Positions 1 through 8,558 of a DNA stretch of 64,000 bases are shown piece after piece. Source of the DNA: JAJZQZ01 sp963790415 (GTDB taxonomy: Bacteria; Actinomycetota; Thermoleophilia; RBG-16-64-13). Position 1 is the first letter of the stretch; each line of letters opens with the position of its first letter. The stretch lies in NCBI GenBank assembly GCA_963790415.1, contig CAWBOK010000001.1, positions 434,001 to 498,000 on the forward strand. Reading direction: 5' to 3'. Position numbers and translations under genes: made by a program. The notes under the pieces were generated by a model. That model was not told where the DNA came from. It did not search any database and was given only the letters and a program-made list of their open reading frames with translations.

Positions 1-658
1 CCGCTTTGAACAACGCCAGCAGGCCGATGCCGGTCATGAACTGGGTACCGTTGATGAGCGCCAAGCCCTCTTTCGCTTCCAGCACAAGCGGGACGATGCC
101 GGCCGCGGCCATGGCCTCGCGACCGGAGAGTCGCCGTCCCTGCCACACCGCTTCTCCCTCCCCGATCATCACTGCGGCCAGATGTGCGAGCGGAGCGAGG
201 TCGCCCGAGGCCCCCACCGAGCCCCGGGTGGGGATCACCGGCACGAGGCCCCGGTTCAGCATCTCTACCAGGGTCTCGAGCACGAGATACCGGGCTCCCG
301 AGTAACCCTTGGCCAGCACGTTCGCCCGTAGCAGCATCATGGCTCGGGTCTTCTCCGCGTCGAGGGGCTCCCCCACCCCGCAGCAGTGGCTCAGGATCAG
401 GTTGCGCTGCAACTCGAGCACGTCGGAGCCCGCGATGGTCACGTCGGAGAACTTGCCGAACCCCGTGGTGATGCCGTAGACCACGCGTCCCTCGGCGATG
501 ATCCGCTCCACGTAGGCCCGCGCGGCGTCGATCTTGGGCCGGACGTCGGGGCCGATCTGCACCGCCGCCCCCTCGTGGGCGACCGCCCGCGCCTGGTCGA
601 GGGTCAGCGTGTCTCCGTCGACCTTCACACGTCGCGCGGCGGCGTTCGCGCTAGTCAT
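1..658 (-). CDS. hutH: Histidine ammonia-lyase, C-terminus off the left edge
   Basis: Converts L-histidine to urocanate and ammonia, the first step of the Hut pathway, in the cytoplasm. About 219 N-terminal residues are present; the gene runs off the window. The MIO-forming motif GSVGASGDLAPLAH is intact, with Ala-Ser-Gly near residues 150-152, and the active-site loop VYGITTGFGKF lies near 60-70. An intact MIO triad argues for a true ammonia-lyase rather than an ergothionase, which is a MIO-less relative. The ATG at 658 overlaps the last codons of the upstream MttB gene (stop at 651-653), so translation is probably coupled. It is the last visible gene of an operon that begins with hutU. Confidence 0.93.
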   Translation of the reverse strand, partial: MTSANAAARRVKVDGDTLTLDQARAVAHEGAAVQIGPDVRPKIDAARAYVERIIAEGRVVYGITTGFGKFSDVTIAGSDVLELQRNLILSHCCGVGEPLDAEKTRAMMLLRANVLAKGYSGARYLVLETLVEMLNRGLVPVIPTRGSVGASGDLAPLAHLAAVMIGEGEAVWQGRRLSGREAMAAAGIVPLVLEAKEGLALINGTQFMTGIGLLALFKA

Positions 659-2106
659 TGCCGCCCACGAACGCCGCGATGAGTTCGTCGGCCCGCGCGG
701 CCACCTCGGCGGGCAGGGCAGGCACCTTGTGGGTCTCCAGCAGGCGAAGGGCCTTTCGCCGTGCCCGCTCGGCCAGATCCTGGCTGCCTTCGTGCGCCCA
801 CTTGTCTCGACCGTAGCGGTTGAGGATGGTGGGGCGCCACTGCACCTCGCGCATATAGCGGTAGGTGTGGTCGCTGGTCATGTAGTGGCCCCCGGGCCCG
901 GTCTCGGCGACGGCGTCGACGGCCAGCGTGTCGCGGTTGACCTCGATGCCGGAGAGCAGCCTGCGGTTCATGCTGATGAACTCGTCCACCACCACGATCT
1001 CCTCCAGGGAGGCGGTGAGGCCGAAGTCGAGGTAGCCCACGTCGTGGGACAGGTTGGAACCGGCCTGCATGGCCAGGAACGTCAGCTGAGTGGCCTCCAT
1101 GCCAGCCTGGGCGTCGAGCGTCTGGCTGTCGCTGGTGCCGGCGTAGCCCCAGTTGGGGATGTCGAGCCACTTGGCCATCTCCACGGCGCAGAGATAGGTC
1201 ATGAGGTACTCGACGGCGTTGTAGCTGGACTGTGCGGTGACGAGGTCGAGCACCGCCGGCCCGATGCCGAACAGGAACGGCGCCCCCGGCCGCCGCAGTT
1301 GGTGCACCACCAGGCCGAAGAGGCTCTCGGCGGTGCCCTGGGCGGTGTGGCCGGCCACGGTGATGGGCGCGGTGGCCCCGGCCAGCGGCGCGGGCGAGTA
1401 GATCGACGGCACGCCGCTATCGGCGCACAGGAGGAGCTTGGCCAGGCTCTCTTCCGGGTGCTCCAAGGGTGAGATGGGCTCGTTGTAGACCACGAAGTAG
1501 GGCTTGAGGCGCAGGGCCTCCGCCCCGCCCGCGGAGCGTCGGGCTATCTCGATCATGACGGCGAGGTCGCCCGCGTTCTCGGCGGTCATGACCAGGGGCT
1601 TGGTGCTGTTCCGCATCATCTCCTGGAAGCTGAGGAGGTAGGAGTAGTGGGCGTCCCTGTCGGTGGGGTGGGCGGAGCTCATGATGAAGTCCATGTGCGG
1701 TAGCGCGTCACAGAGTCTGCGCGGCCCGTCCCACGTCGGCCAGGGTGCTCGGCCGGTGCTCGCCCGTCTCCAGGTCGTAGGTGCTCATGAGGTCGGAGCC
1801 GGTGCCGAAGTAGCTGTTGTAGCCGCCGAGTTCCATGGCGAGTGTCGCCGGAGCGGTCGTAGACGTTGACCACCGGGCGGCACGCTACGGCGGGCCTGTT
1901 CCACCAGGTGGCGGGGCACGAGGATGCGGTCCTCGGGGGTCTTGGTGCACCCGGCGGAGAGCAGCAACTCCTCCGCCTCGGGCGTGGTAGACCTTCATGC
2001 CCACGGTGGACAGGATCTCCAGGGCGGCCAGGTAGATGTCGCGCTTCTGCTCTTCGGTGAGGAAGGAGAGGCGGCCGACGCGCGAGGCGTTGCGTATGTC
2101 TTTCAC
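651..2106 (-). pseudogene. MttB-family (non-pyrrolysine) methyltransferase B1, four +1 frameshifts
   Basis: Belongs to the trimethylamine/betaine:corrinoid methyltransferase family (COG5598), whose members move a methyl group from a quaternary or tertiary amine to Co(I)-corrinoid. The C-terminal 347 residues (651-1694) are in one frame. The N-terminus (GTG at 2106, VKDIRNASRVGRL) is recovered only by removing one base near 1983, 1883, 1845 and 1717. After that the protein is 483 aa, exactly the length of paralogue B2 at 21319-22773. There is no internal amber codon, so it is not a pyrrolysine enzyme; characterised non-Pyl relatives use glycine betaine, proline betaine or carnitine. The GTG start overlaps the stop of the A1 gene by 4 nt. 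Four insertions of one sign suggest sequence error, though real decay cannot be excluded. Confidence 0.82.
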
Positions 2107-3553
2107 GGGAGTGTGCTCCTTTTCGGGTCTCGAGCGGCGATGAGGGCGTCGATCCGGGCGACGACCTCCGGGGGCAGGTCGGGCACCTGGTGGGAGGCGA
2201 GGAGCTCGTCCACCCGGCGGGCGGCCTTCTCGGAGAGGCGCAGGGAACCCGCCTTCTCCCATCTGTCGTAGTTCGACTGGTCGAAGAGGCCCGGGTACCA
2301 GTCCTCGCTGGAAGTGCGCCAAGGTGTGGTCCTCGCCCAGGTAGTCGCCCAGCGGCGCCACCCGCTCGATGAGGTCGAGAGCCAGCGTCTCTTCGTCGAC
2401 CACCAGTGGCTCCATGAAGCGCCGCACCCAGCCGATGATCTCGTCGCAGATGACGATCTGGGCCAAGGAGTTCGACATGCCCGACTCCATGTAGCCCACG
2501 TCGTGGATCAGGTTGGAGCCGGCGAGGGCCTCCACCAACAGAGAGAGGGAAGCCTCGGCCGCCGACTGCTCGTCGACCTTCTTGCTGTCGGAGGCTCCGC
2601 CCAGGCCGAAATGGGGGATATCGTAGAAGCGGGCCATCTCGGTGAAGCCCACCCGGTTCTCGGGAGCCGAGTAGATGTCGATCATGCTGCGCATGTCGAG
2701 CTTGTCGGCCGTTCCACCCGAGAGCGTCGCCGGGCAGCCTTCGTTGACCAGCTGGGCCAGCACCAGGCCGAAGAGCTCGCCGGCGTTGCCCACGGCCATG
2801 CATCCGGCAGGAGTGATGGGCCCGCTCGCGCCGCGGAGGGCAGTGGGATTGTAGGTGTAGGGAACCCCCTTCTCGGCCAGGAAGATCAGCTTGTCGAGAT
2901 CGTCGAACTCGTGCCGGAAGGGGTGCGTGACGTTGATGTAGCAGAGGCCCCGGGGCTTCTCACGCAGCGCGTCCTCGCCCCCCGCGACCGCCTCGAGCAT
3001 GGCCACCATGGCCCGGATGTCGTCACCGCTGGGGCTGAGGAACAGGAACGGCTTGGTGGAGTTGCGCAGCATGGCCTTGAACTGCTCCAGGTAGGCCACC
3101 GCGGGTTCCAGCTCCCAGGGGACGAACAGCGACATGACGAAGTCGATGTTCGGCAGAGCGTCCAACACCCGCACGCCCTCGGCCACGTCGGCCAGGCTGC
3201 CGTGCCGGCGCTCGCCGGTGCGGTGGTCGAGCACGTTGGGCGTCTCGGAGCCGTTCCCGAAGAAGACGTTGGTGCCGCCCACGGGCATGACGGGCTCGCC
3301 GTCGCGCGTGTGGAGCGTGAAGCTGTTGGGAGTCGCCGCGACGGCCCAGTCGACCAGCCTGCGCGGCACCCGCACCCGCGTGCCCTCCACCGACGCACCG
3401 GCCGCCGCCAGGAGCCCGCGGGCCCGGTCGTGATGGGCTTCCACGCCCACCGTCTCCAGCAGGCGGCAGCTCGCACCGTGGATTGCCTTCGCACTGCTCC
3501 GGGGTCAACTTCTGGAAGCGCACGCCGCGCTGCGCGGTCAAGATGTCCTTCAC
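2103..3553 (-). pseudogene. MttB-family methyltransferase A1, two +1 frameshifts
   Basis: A second MttB-family corrinoid methyltransferase, of a different subgroup from B1. The main frame covers about residues 30-390 (LLAAAGASVEGTRVRVP to the end of the barrel). An extra base near 3487 breaks the N-terminus (VKDILTAQRGVRFQKLTPEQCE then AIHGASCRLLE). Another near 2312 breaks the C-terminus (DHTLAHFQR then DWYPGLFDQSNYDRWEKAG). Repaired, it is about 482 aa. The GTG at 3553 is chosen by alignment with the ATG of A2 (MKDVLVAQ); the GTG at 3562 is an alternative, with AGGAG only 3 nt away. It lies 16 nt after the molybdopterin oxidoreductase stop and overlaps B1 by 4 nt. The A-then-B pairing is repeated at 21-24 kb, so the two probably act together. 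Confidence 0.82.
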
Positions 3554-3569
3554 CGGGGTCACACTCTCC

Positions 3570-5609
3570 TCATGTCCGCTCCACCCGCACTTCCACCGAC
3601 TTCATCAGCGGGAATCCGCTGACCGGATCGAAGCGATCGTCGTGGGTGATGAGGTTGACGTTGGCCTCTTTCCAGCCGTGGGTGATCTGCAGGGTTCCCG
3701 GCAAGAGCTCGTTCGGCGCCATCACCTTGACCGGTATCTCGAGGGCGCCGATGCGCGAGACCACGCGGACCAGGTCGCCGTCGCCCACGCCCAAGGAGGC
3801 GGCGTCGGCGGGGTGCATCTCCACCTCAGGGTTGGGAACAGCCTTGCGGAAACGCGGGATGTTGCGGAAGCGGCTGTGCAGGTACAGAAGCTTGCGCGCC
3901 CCCGTCATCAGTACGAAGGGGTACTCCGGATCGGGGGTCTGCACGTAGGCGGGGCTCCGGTACAGGGGCAGTTCGTCGAAACCCAGGTCCTTCAGATACT
4001 CGGACGTGAACTCGATCCTGCCCGAGGCAGTCCGGAACGGGTCGCCCTCCGACCGGGCGGCACGCGGCGGCGCATACTGCACGCCTTCCGGGTGCGAGGC
4101 AAGCTCGTCGAGGTCGATGCCGGTCGGCTCCAGCAGCCACCGGTTCAAGGCGGTCTCGTCCGGCCAAGGGAAGTACCCGCCGATGCCCAAGCGATAGGCC
4201 AGGTCGTGCCAGAACTCATACTCGCTCTGCACTCCCGGCCACGACTGCATGACTCGGGTGAGGGTCACGACCTGCCGGTTGACGTGCGCGTGCAACTCGG
4301 AGCGCTCCAGGAACGAAGCCGCGGGCAGCACGTAGTCGGCCAACTCGGCGGTCTCGGTCATGAAGAGATCGCGCACCACGAGGAGATCGAGCGACTGCAA
4401 AGCCTCCTGCACATGGGCGGAATTCGGGTTGGTCAGCGCCGGGTTGGCCCCGGTCACGACCAGCGCACGGAACGGATAGGGCACGCCGTCGAGCATAGCC
4501 TGCATCGCCGTCATGGTATGGCACTCGTGGCGGAGGTCGTAGAGCACCGGGAAGCGGTCGGCCCCCAGCGGGCCGAGGTGACGCAGCGGTCGCTCCTCGT
4601 ACAGGGTCAGGTCCCGCAAGCCCAGGCCCTCGCCGTAGCGGTTGCCCCCTTCCACATCCACCGAGCCCAGAAGGCCGTCGAACATGGCGATGGCCCGGAT
4701 GTTGTTGACCCCGTTCTCGTGATGCTCCAACCCGTTGCCCACGTACACGGACACCCGAGGCGCGGCGGCCCCCATGGCCCGCGCGATGGCGCGGATGGTC
4801 TCGGCCGGGACATCGGTCTCCGCTTCCACGGCCTCGAGCGTGAACGCCTCGGCGTACTCGGCCACCTGTGAGAAGCCGAGGGTGTGCCGCTCTACAAAGT
4901 CCTTGGCATACGCCCCCGTTTCGATGAGCTCCCGGATGAGGCCCCAGGCGAGGGCGCCATCGGTGCCGGGACGCAGCTCGGCATGCAGATCGGCCTTGCG
5001 CGCCATGGTCGACAAACGCGGATCGACGACCACCAGGGTCGCGCCCGCACGGCGGGCACTGGTCACGTAGTGCGTCATGTTCGGATGAGCACTCGGGGGG
5101 TTCGCCCCCCACATGATGACGCACCGGGCGTTCTCGAGGTCGGCTATGGGCCAATCCCCATCGACCAATTTGTAGCCGGCATAGCGCGCGACGTAGCACA
5201 TCGAATCGTTGGAGAGGTAGTTCGGACTGCCCAGGGCATGCGCGAACCGGCGGGCGAGGCCCTCCTGTTGGCCGAAGCCGATCGCCTCCCCTTTCCACAC
5301 GCCGACGGCGCGGGCGCCGTGGCGCTCCGTGACGTCGGCGATGCGGGCGGCGATCTCGTCAAGCGCCTGTTCGAGGGGGATCTCCTGGAACCCGTCGACC
5401 GTTCTCTTCAACGGGGTCAGGATGCGGTCGGGGTGATAGACCATGTCCACGGCGCCGCGCGCTTTGGCGCAGACCCTTCCCCGGTTCCAGAGATGCTCCT
5501 TGTTGCCGACTATGTCGACGATACGTCCGCCTTCCAGGTGGACGTCGACGCCACACCGGTCATCGCACATCCGGCAGAGCGTGTGCTGGGTCTCCCGTTC
5601 GGGCGGCAT
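3570..5609 (-). CDS. Molybdopterin-dependent oxidoreductase (MopB/DMSO reductase family)
   Basis: A 679-residue single-subunit-like enzyme of the DMSO reductase superfamily, which binds bis-MGD with Mo or W. An N-terminal 4Fe-4S site is visible as C12-x2-C15-x3-C19-x27-C47 (LCRMCDDRC...GRVCAKA). The segment SNDSMCYVARYAG supplies a candidate Cys or Ser metal ligand. Further pterin motifs are MWGANPPSAHPN and GANPALTNPN, and the C-terminal MopB domain ends ITHGWKEANVNLITHD. No Tat signal is seen, so it is probably cytoplasmic. GGGGAGAG lies 6 nt before the ATG. It sits between the corrinoid protein and the MttB pair, so its substrate is likely linked to the amine being demethylated. Substrate and reaction direction cannot be read from the sequence. 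Confidence 0.88.
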   Translation of the reverse strand: MPPERETQHTLCRMCDDRCGVDVHLEGGRIVDIVGNKEHLWNRGRVCAKARGAVDMVYHPDRILTPLKRTVDGFQEIPLEQALDEIAARIADVTERHGARAVGVWKGEAIGFGQQEGLARRFAHALGSPNYLSNDSMCYVARYAGYKLVDGDWPIADLENARCVIMWGANPPSAHPNMTHYVTSARRAGATLVVVDPRLSTMARKADLHAELRPGTDGALAWGLIRELIETGAYAKDFVERHTLGFSQVAEYAEAFTLEAVEAETDVPAETIRAIARAMGAAAPRVSVYVGNGLEHHENGVNNIRAIAMFDGLLGSVDVEGGNRYGEGLGLRDLTLYEERPLRHLGPLGADRFPVLYDLRHECHTMTAMQAMLDGVPYPFRALVVTGANPALTNPNSAHVQEALQSLDLLVVRDLFMTETAELADYVLPAASFLERSELHAHVNRQVVTLTRVMQSWPGVQSEYEFWHDLAYRLGIGGYFPWPDETALNRWLLEPTGIDLDELASHPEGVQYAPPRAARSEGDPFRTASGRIEFTSEYLKDLGFDELPLYRSPAYVQTPDPEYPFVLMTGARKLLYLHSRFRNIPRFRKAVPNPEVEMHPADAASLGVGDGDLVRVVSRIGALEIPVKVMAPNELLPGTLQITHGWKEANVNLITHDDRFDPVSGFPLMKSVEVRVERT

Positions 5610-5650
5610 CTACTGCTCTCCCCTGTCCCGCCGAAGCGTGCCGCGCGGGC

Positions 5651-6292
5651 CTACGCCGCCACCGCCCCGAGTTCTTTGGCCACTTTGATGGCCGCCCCGG
5701 CGTCGGAGGCATAGCCGTCGGCCCCGATCTCGTCGGCCCAGGTCTGCGTGACCGGAGCGCCGCCGATCAGCACCGTCACCTTCTCGCGGAGACCTGCTGC
5801 CTGCAGCGCCGCCAGGGTCTCGATCATCATGGGCATGGTGGTGGTGAGAAGCGCGCTCATGCCCACGAAGTCGGCCCCCGTCTCGACCACTTTCGCCACG
5901 AAGGTGGCGGGTTCCACGTTGATGCCGATGTCTATCACTTTGAAGCCCGCGCTGGCGAGGAGCATGGACACCAAGTTCTTGCCGATGTCGTGCAGGTCGC
6001 CTTTGACCGTACCGATGATCACGGTCCCCGAGACCTTGATGTCGCCCACAGCCAGGTGGGGTTCGAGGACCTGCAGGCCCGCCTCCATGGTCTTGGCGGC
6101 CCGGAGCACCTCGGGGATGAACATGTCCTCCGACTCCATCTTGGCCCCCACCACATCCATCGCCGCGATGAGACCCTCCTGCAGGATCTCCTGGGCGGGG
6201 TGGCCTTCGGCCAAGGCCTGGGTGACCTGGGCGATCACGGCATCCTTCTTGCCGGTCTCCACGTTCAGCTTGAGCTCGTCATACAGGGTCAT
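5651..6292 (-). CDS. Corrinoid protein of a methyltransferase system (MtbC/MttC-like)
   Basis: Carries the cobamide that accepts methyl groups from the MttB-type enzymes. The 213-residue protein has the usual two domains: a helical cap (about residues 1-85; HPAQEILQEGLIAAMDVVG, EVLRAAKTMEAGL) and a Rossmann B12-binding domain. The cobalt-ligating signature GDLHDIGKN (D-x-H-x-x-G), the nucleotide-loop MSALLTTT and the late IGGAPV motif are all intact. AAGGAG lies 5 nt before the ATG. It lies 71 nt after hutU and 41 nt before the molybdopterin oxidoreductase, inside the Hut/MttB operon, and is the obvious partner of A1 and B1. Confidence 0.93.
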   Translation of the reverse strand: MTLYDELKLNVETGKKDAVIAQVTQALAEGHPAQEILQEGLIAAMDVVGAKMESEDMFIPEVLRAAKTMEAGLQVLEPHLAVGDIKVSGTVIIGTVKGDLHDIGKNLVSMLLASAGFKVIDIGINVEPATFVAKVVETGADFVGMSALLTTTMPMMIETLAALQAAGLREKVTVLIGGAPVTQTWADEIGADGYASDAGAAIKVAKELGAVAA

Positions 6293-6363
6293 GTACGCTC
6301 CTTGGTGCTCGTTCTGCAGCTCGGCTGCGACTGATACTCCGACGATATATCACGCGCGACACA

Positions 6364-8364
6364 TTACATCAGGTTCTCGACCAGACCGTCCTCCACGACG
6401 TTGGGCAGAGTGATCCGGCCCCGCTCCCGGTTGGCGGCGTTCCAGGCGGCGGCGGTCTCGATGGCGCCCTCGTTGCGCGCCCAGCTCCGACGGGCGATGC
6501 CACCCATCACATCCCACTCCAGGGCTGACCGGATGATCCCGTCCACCCGCTCCGATCCGTCGAGCAGCAATCCGAAGCCTCCGTTGATCGCCTTGCCCAC
6601 ACCCACGCCTCCGCCGTTCGACAGCACGACCAGCGTCATGCCACGCACGGCGTCGCCCACCCACGAGTGATGGGCCATATCGGACATGATACGTGAACCG
6701 TCGTAGATGTTGGCCGTCTCTCGATAGGGAGAATCGGTGCCGGAGACGTCGTGATGGTCGCGGCCGATCATGATCGGGCCGATCTCGCCCCGGCGTACCA
6801 GTTCGTTGAAGTGCAGGGCGATCCTGACCCGGCCGTCGGCGTCCGAATAGAGGATGCGGGCCTGGCTCCCCACCACCAGCCGGTTCTTCTCCGCGTCGCG
6901 TATCCAGATGTAGTTGTCGCGATCCTGGGGGCGGCGGGTGGGGTCGATGCAGCTCATGGCCGCTTGGTCGGTGGCATGCAGATCCTCGGGCCTGCCGCTG
7001 GTGCACACCCAGCGGAACGGTCCGTAGCCCAGGTCGAAGCAGACCGGCCCCATGATGTGCTCCACGTAGGAGGGGAACACGAAACCCTCCCGCGTATCCA
7101 CGCCGTTGGCGGCGACCTCGGTCACCCCCGCTTCGAATACCGCTTTGAGGAAGGCGTTACCGTAGTCCCAGAAGCGCGTGCCCCGTCCGGCCATGACGCT
7201 GATCAGCTCGAACTGGCGCCGCAACGACGCGTCGACCCGGCGGGCGAGCTCCGCGGGGTCGTGGGCCAGGAGCTCGCGGGCCTCGTCGAAGCTCGTCCCC
7301 TGGGGCACGTAGCCCCCCTCGTACGCGGCGTGGCAGGAGGTCTGGTCACTCGCCAGGGGAACCTCGATGCCCCGTTCCACCACGTACTCCCACAGGTCGA
7401 CCACGTTGCCGTGGTAGGCGATGGAGAGCGGACGCTTGGCGGCTCGGGCTTCGTCGGCCCAGCCGAAGACCTGGCTGAGATCGGACGAGGCCCGGTCGAG
7501 CCAACCCTGATCCAGCCGGGTCTGGATGCGCGACCAGTCGACCTCGGCCGTGATGCTGACCGCGCCGGCGATGTCGGCCGCCTTGGGCTGAGCACCGCTC
7601 ATGCCGCCCAGGCCTGAACTCACGTAGAGCAGGCCCGCCAGATCGGCGTCGTCGGGGATATCGAGGTAAAGTCGCCCGGCGTTCAGCAGTGTGAGGTAGG
7701 TGCCGTGCACGATCCCCTGGGGCCCGATATACATCCACCCGCCCGCGGTCATCTGCCCGTAGTTCGCCACTCCCATCGCCGCGACACGGTGGAAGTCGCC
7801 GGCGTTGTCGAACTCTCCCACCATGAGCCCGTTGGTGCTGATCACCCGGGGAGCGTTGCGATGGGTTGGGAAGAGGCCGACCGGATGTCCTGAAGCGATG
7901 ACCAGGGTCTGCTCCTCGGTCATGGTCCGCAGGTAGCTGGTGACCAGCTGATACTGCATCCAGTTCTGGAAGACCTGGCCGGTCTCGCCGTAGGTGACCA
8001 GCTCGTACGGGTAGAGGGCGACGGCGAAGTCCAGATTGTTGTCGATGTTGAGCTGCAGAGCGCGGGCTTCAAGGACGCCATCGTACTCGTCGATGGGCTT
8101 GGCCGCGATGTTGCCCTCGGGCCGGTAACGGTAGGCGTAGATGCGGCCGTAGGTGCGGAGCTCTTCCAGGAACTCCGGCGCCAGGGCCTCGTGGAGTTCC
8201 GCCGGAACATAGCGCAGCGCGTTCTTGACGGCGATCACCGTGTCGCCGGGGGACAGCGAGTACCCGCGGGCGGGGGCCCGGCGGATACCGAGTTCGAACG
8301 TCTTTGCAGGCGGGAGTCCAGCCGGCAGTGACGCGATCTTGGGTTCAGCCGTATCGTTGGCCAT
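6364..8364 (-). CDS. hutU: Urocanate hydratase
   Basis: Hydrates urocanate to imidazolonepropionate using tightly bound NAD+, in the cytoplasm; second step of histidine degradation. The 666-residue protein belongs to the longer urocanase form. The NAD-binding YVSSGLGGMSGAQPKA segment is clear, as are DQTSCHAAYEGGYVPQG and the C-terminal NGGGVGVGKAINGG motif. The ATG at 8364 is preferred over the GTG at 8385 because GGGAGG lies 5 nt upstream of it. It is the first gene of the operon that carries the methyltransferases and ends with hutH. Finding the first two Hut enzymes at opposite ends of a methyltransferase operon is unusual. Confidence 0.94.
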   Translation of the reverse strand: MANDTAEPKIASLPAGLPPAKTFELGIRRAPARGYSLSPGDTVIAVKNALRYVPAELHEALAPEFLEELRTYGRIYAYRYRPEGNIAAKPIDEYDGVLEARALQLNIDNNLDFAVALYPYELVTYGETGQVFQNWMQYQLVTSYLRTMTEEQTLVIASGHPVGLFPTHRNAPRVISTNGLMVGEFDNAGDFHRVAAMGVANYGQMTAGGWMYIGPQGIVHGTYLTLLNAGRLYLDIPDDADLAGLLYVSSGLGGMSGAQPKAADIAGAVSITAEVDWSRIQTRLDQGWLDRASSDLSQVFGWADEARAAKRPLSIAYHGNVVDLWEYVVERGIEVPLASDQTSCHAAYEGGYVPQGTSFDEARELLAHDPAELARRVDASLRRQFELISVMAGRGTRFWDYGNAFLKAVFEAGVTEVAANGVDTREGFVFPSYVEHIMGPVCFDLGYGPFRWVCTSGRPEDLHATDQAAMSCIDPTRRPQDRDNYIWIRDAEKNRLVVGSQARILYSDADGRVRIALHFNELVRRGEIGPIMIGRDHHDVSGTDSPYRETANIYDGSRIMSDMAHHSWVGDAVRGMTLVVLSNGGGVGVGKAINGGFGLLLDGSERVDGIIRSALEWDVMGGIARRSWARNEGAIETAAAWNAANRERGRITLPNVVEDGLVENLM

Positions 8365-8390
8365 CAGTCCCTCCCGTTCTCTCACGGCGT

Positions 8391-8419
8391 GTACCCATGA
8401 GTTGGGTCGTCCCTGTCAA
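8391..8419 (-). promoter_or_regulatory. Possible promoter of the hutU-mttB-hutH operon
   Basis: On the minus strand a perfect TTGACA -35 (8419-8414) lies about 50 nt upstream of the hutU start. The hexamer 17 nt downstream (GGGTAC, 8396-8391) is a poor -10, so only the -35 is convincing. The rest of the 194-nt gap between AOR-1 and hutU shows nothing else recognisable. Confidence 0.35.
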
Positions 8420-8558
8420 GAATACGGGACCTCGGCCGAACGCACCATGCAGGTGCTCGAGTTCCTCTCCCGGCGAACCTACCCTACGCCGACTCGACCC
8501 GCCACCGCGACTCGCGGGCATGGCGTCCGGGGGCCCGCTTGGAGCTGCGGGCGGCAGC

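Noticed and set aside
1..658. Ergothionase instead of histidine ammonia-lyase
   Set aside because: Ergothionases are relatives without the MIO group. This gene keeps the Ala-Ser-Gly triad in GSVGASGDLAPLAH.
1710..1722. RF2-like +1 shift site (CTG TGA C) in MttB B1
   Set aside because: It resembles the prfB CTT TGA C site, but dropping the A in CAGACTC gives the conserved LCDALP sequence of paralogue B2, which a shift at the stop would not. Three other breaks in the gene have no stop codon at the junction.
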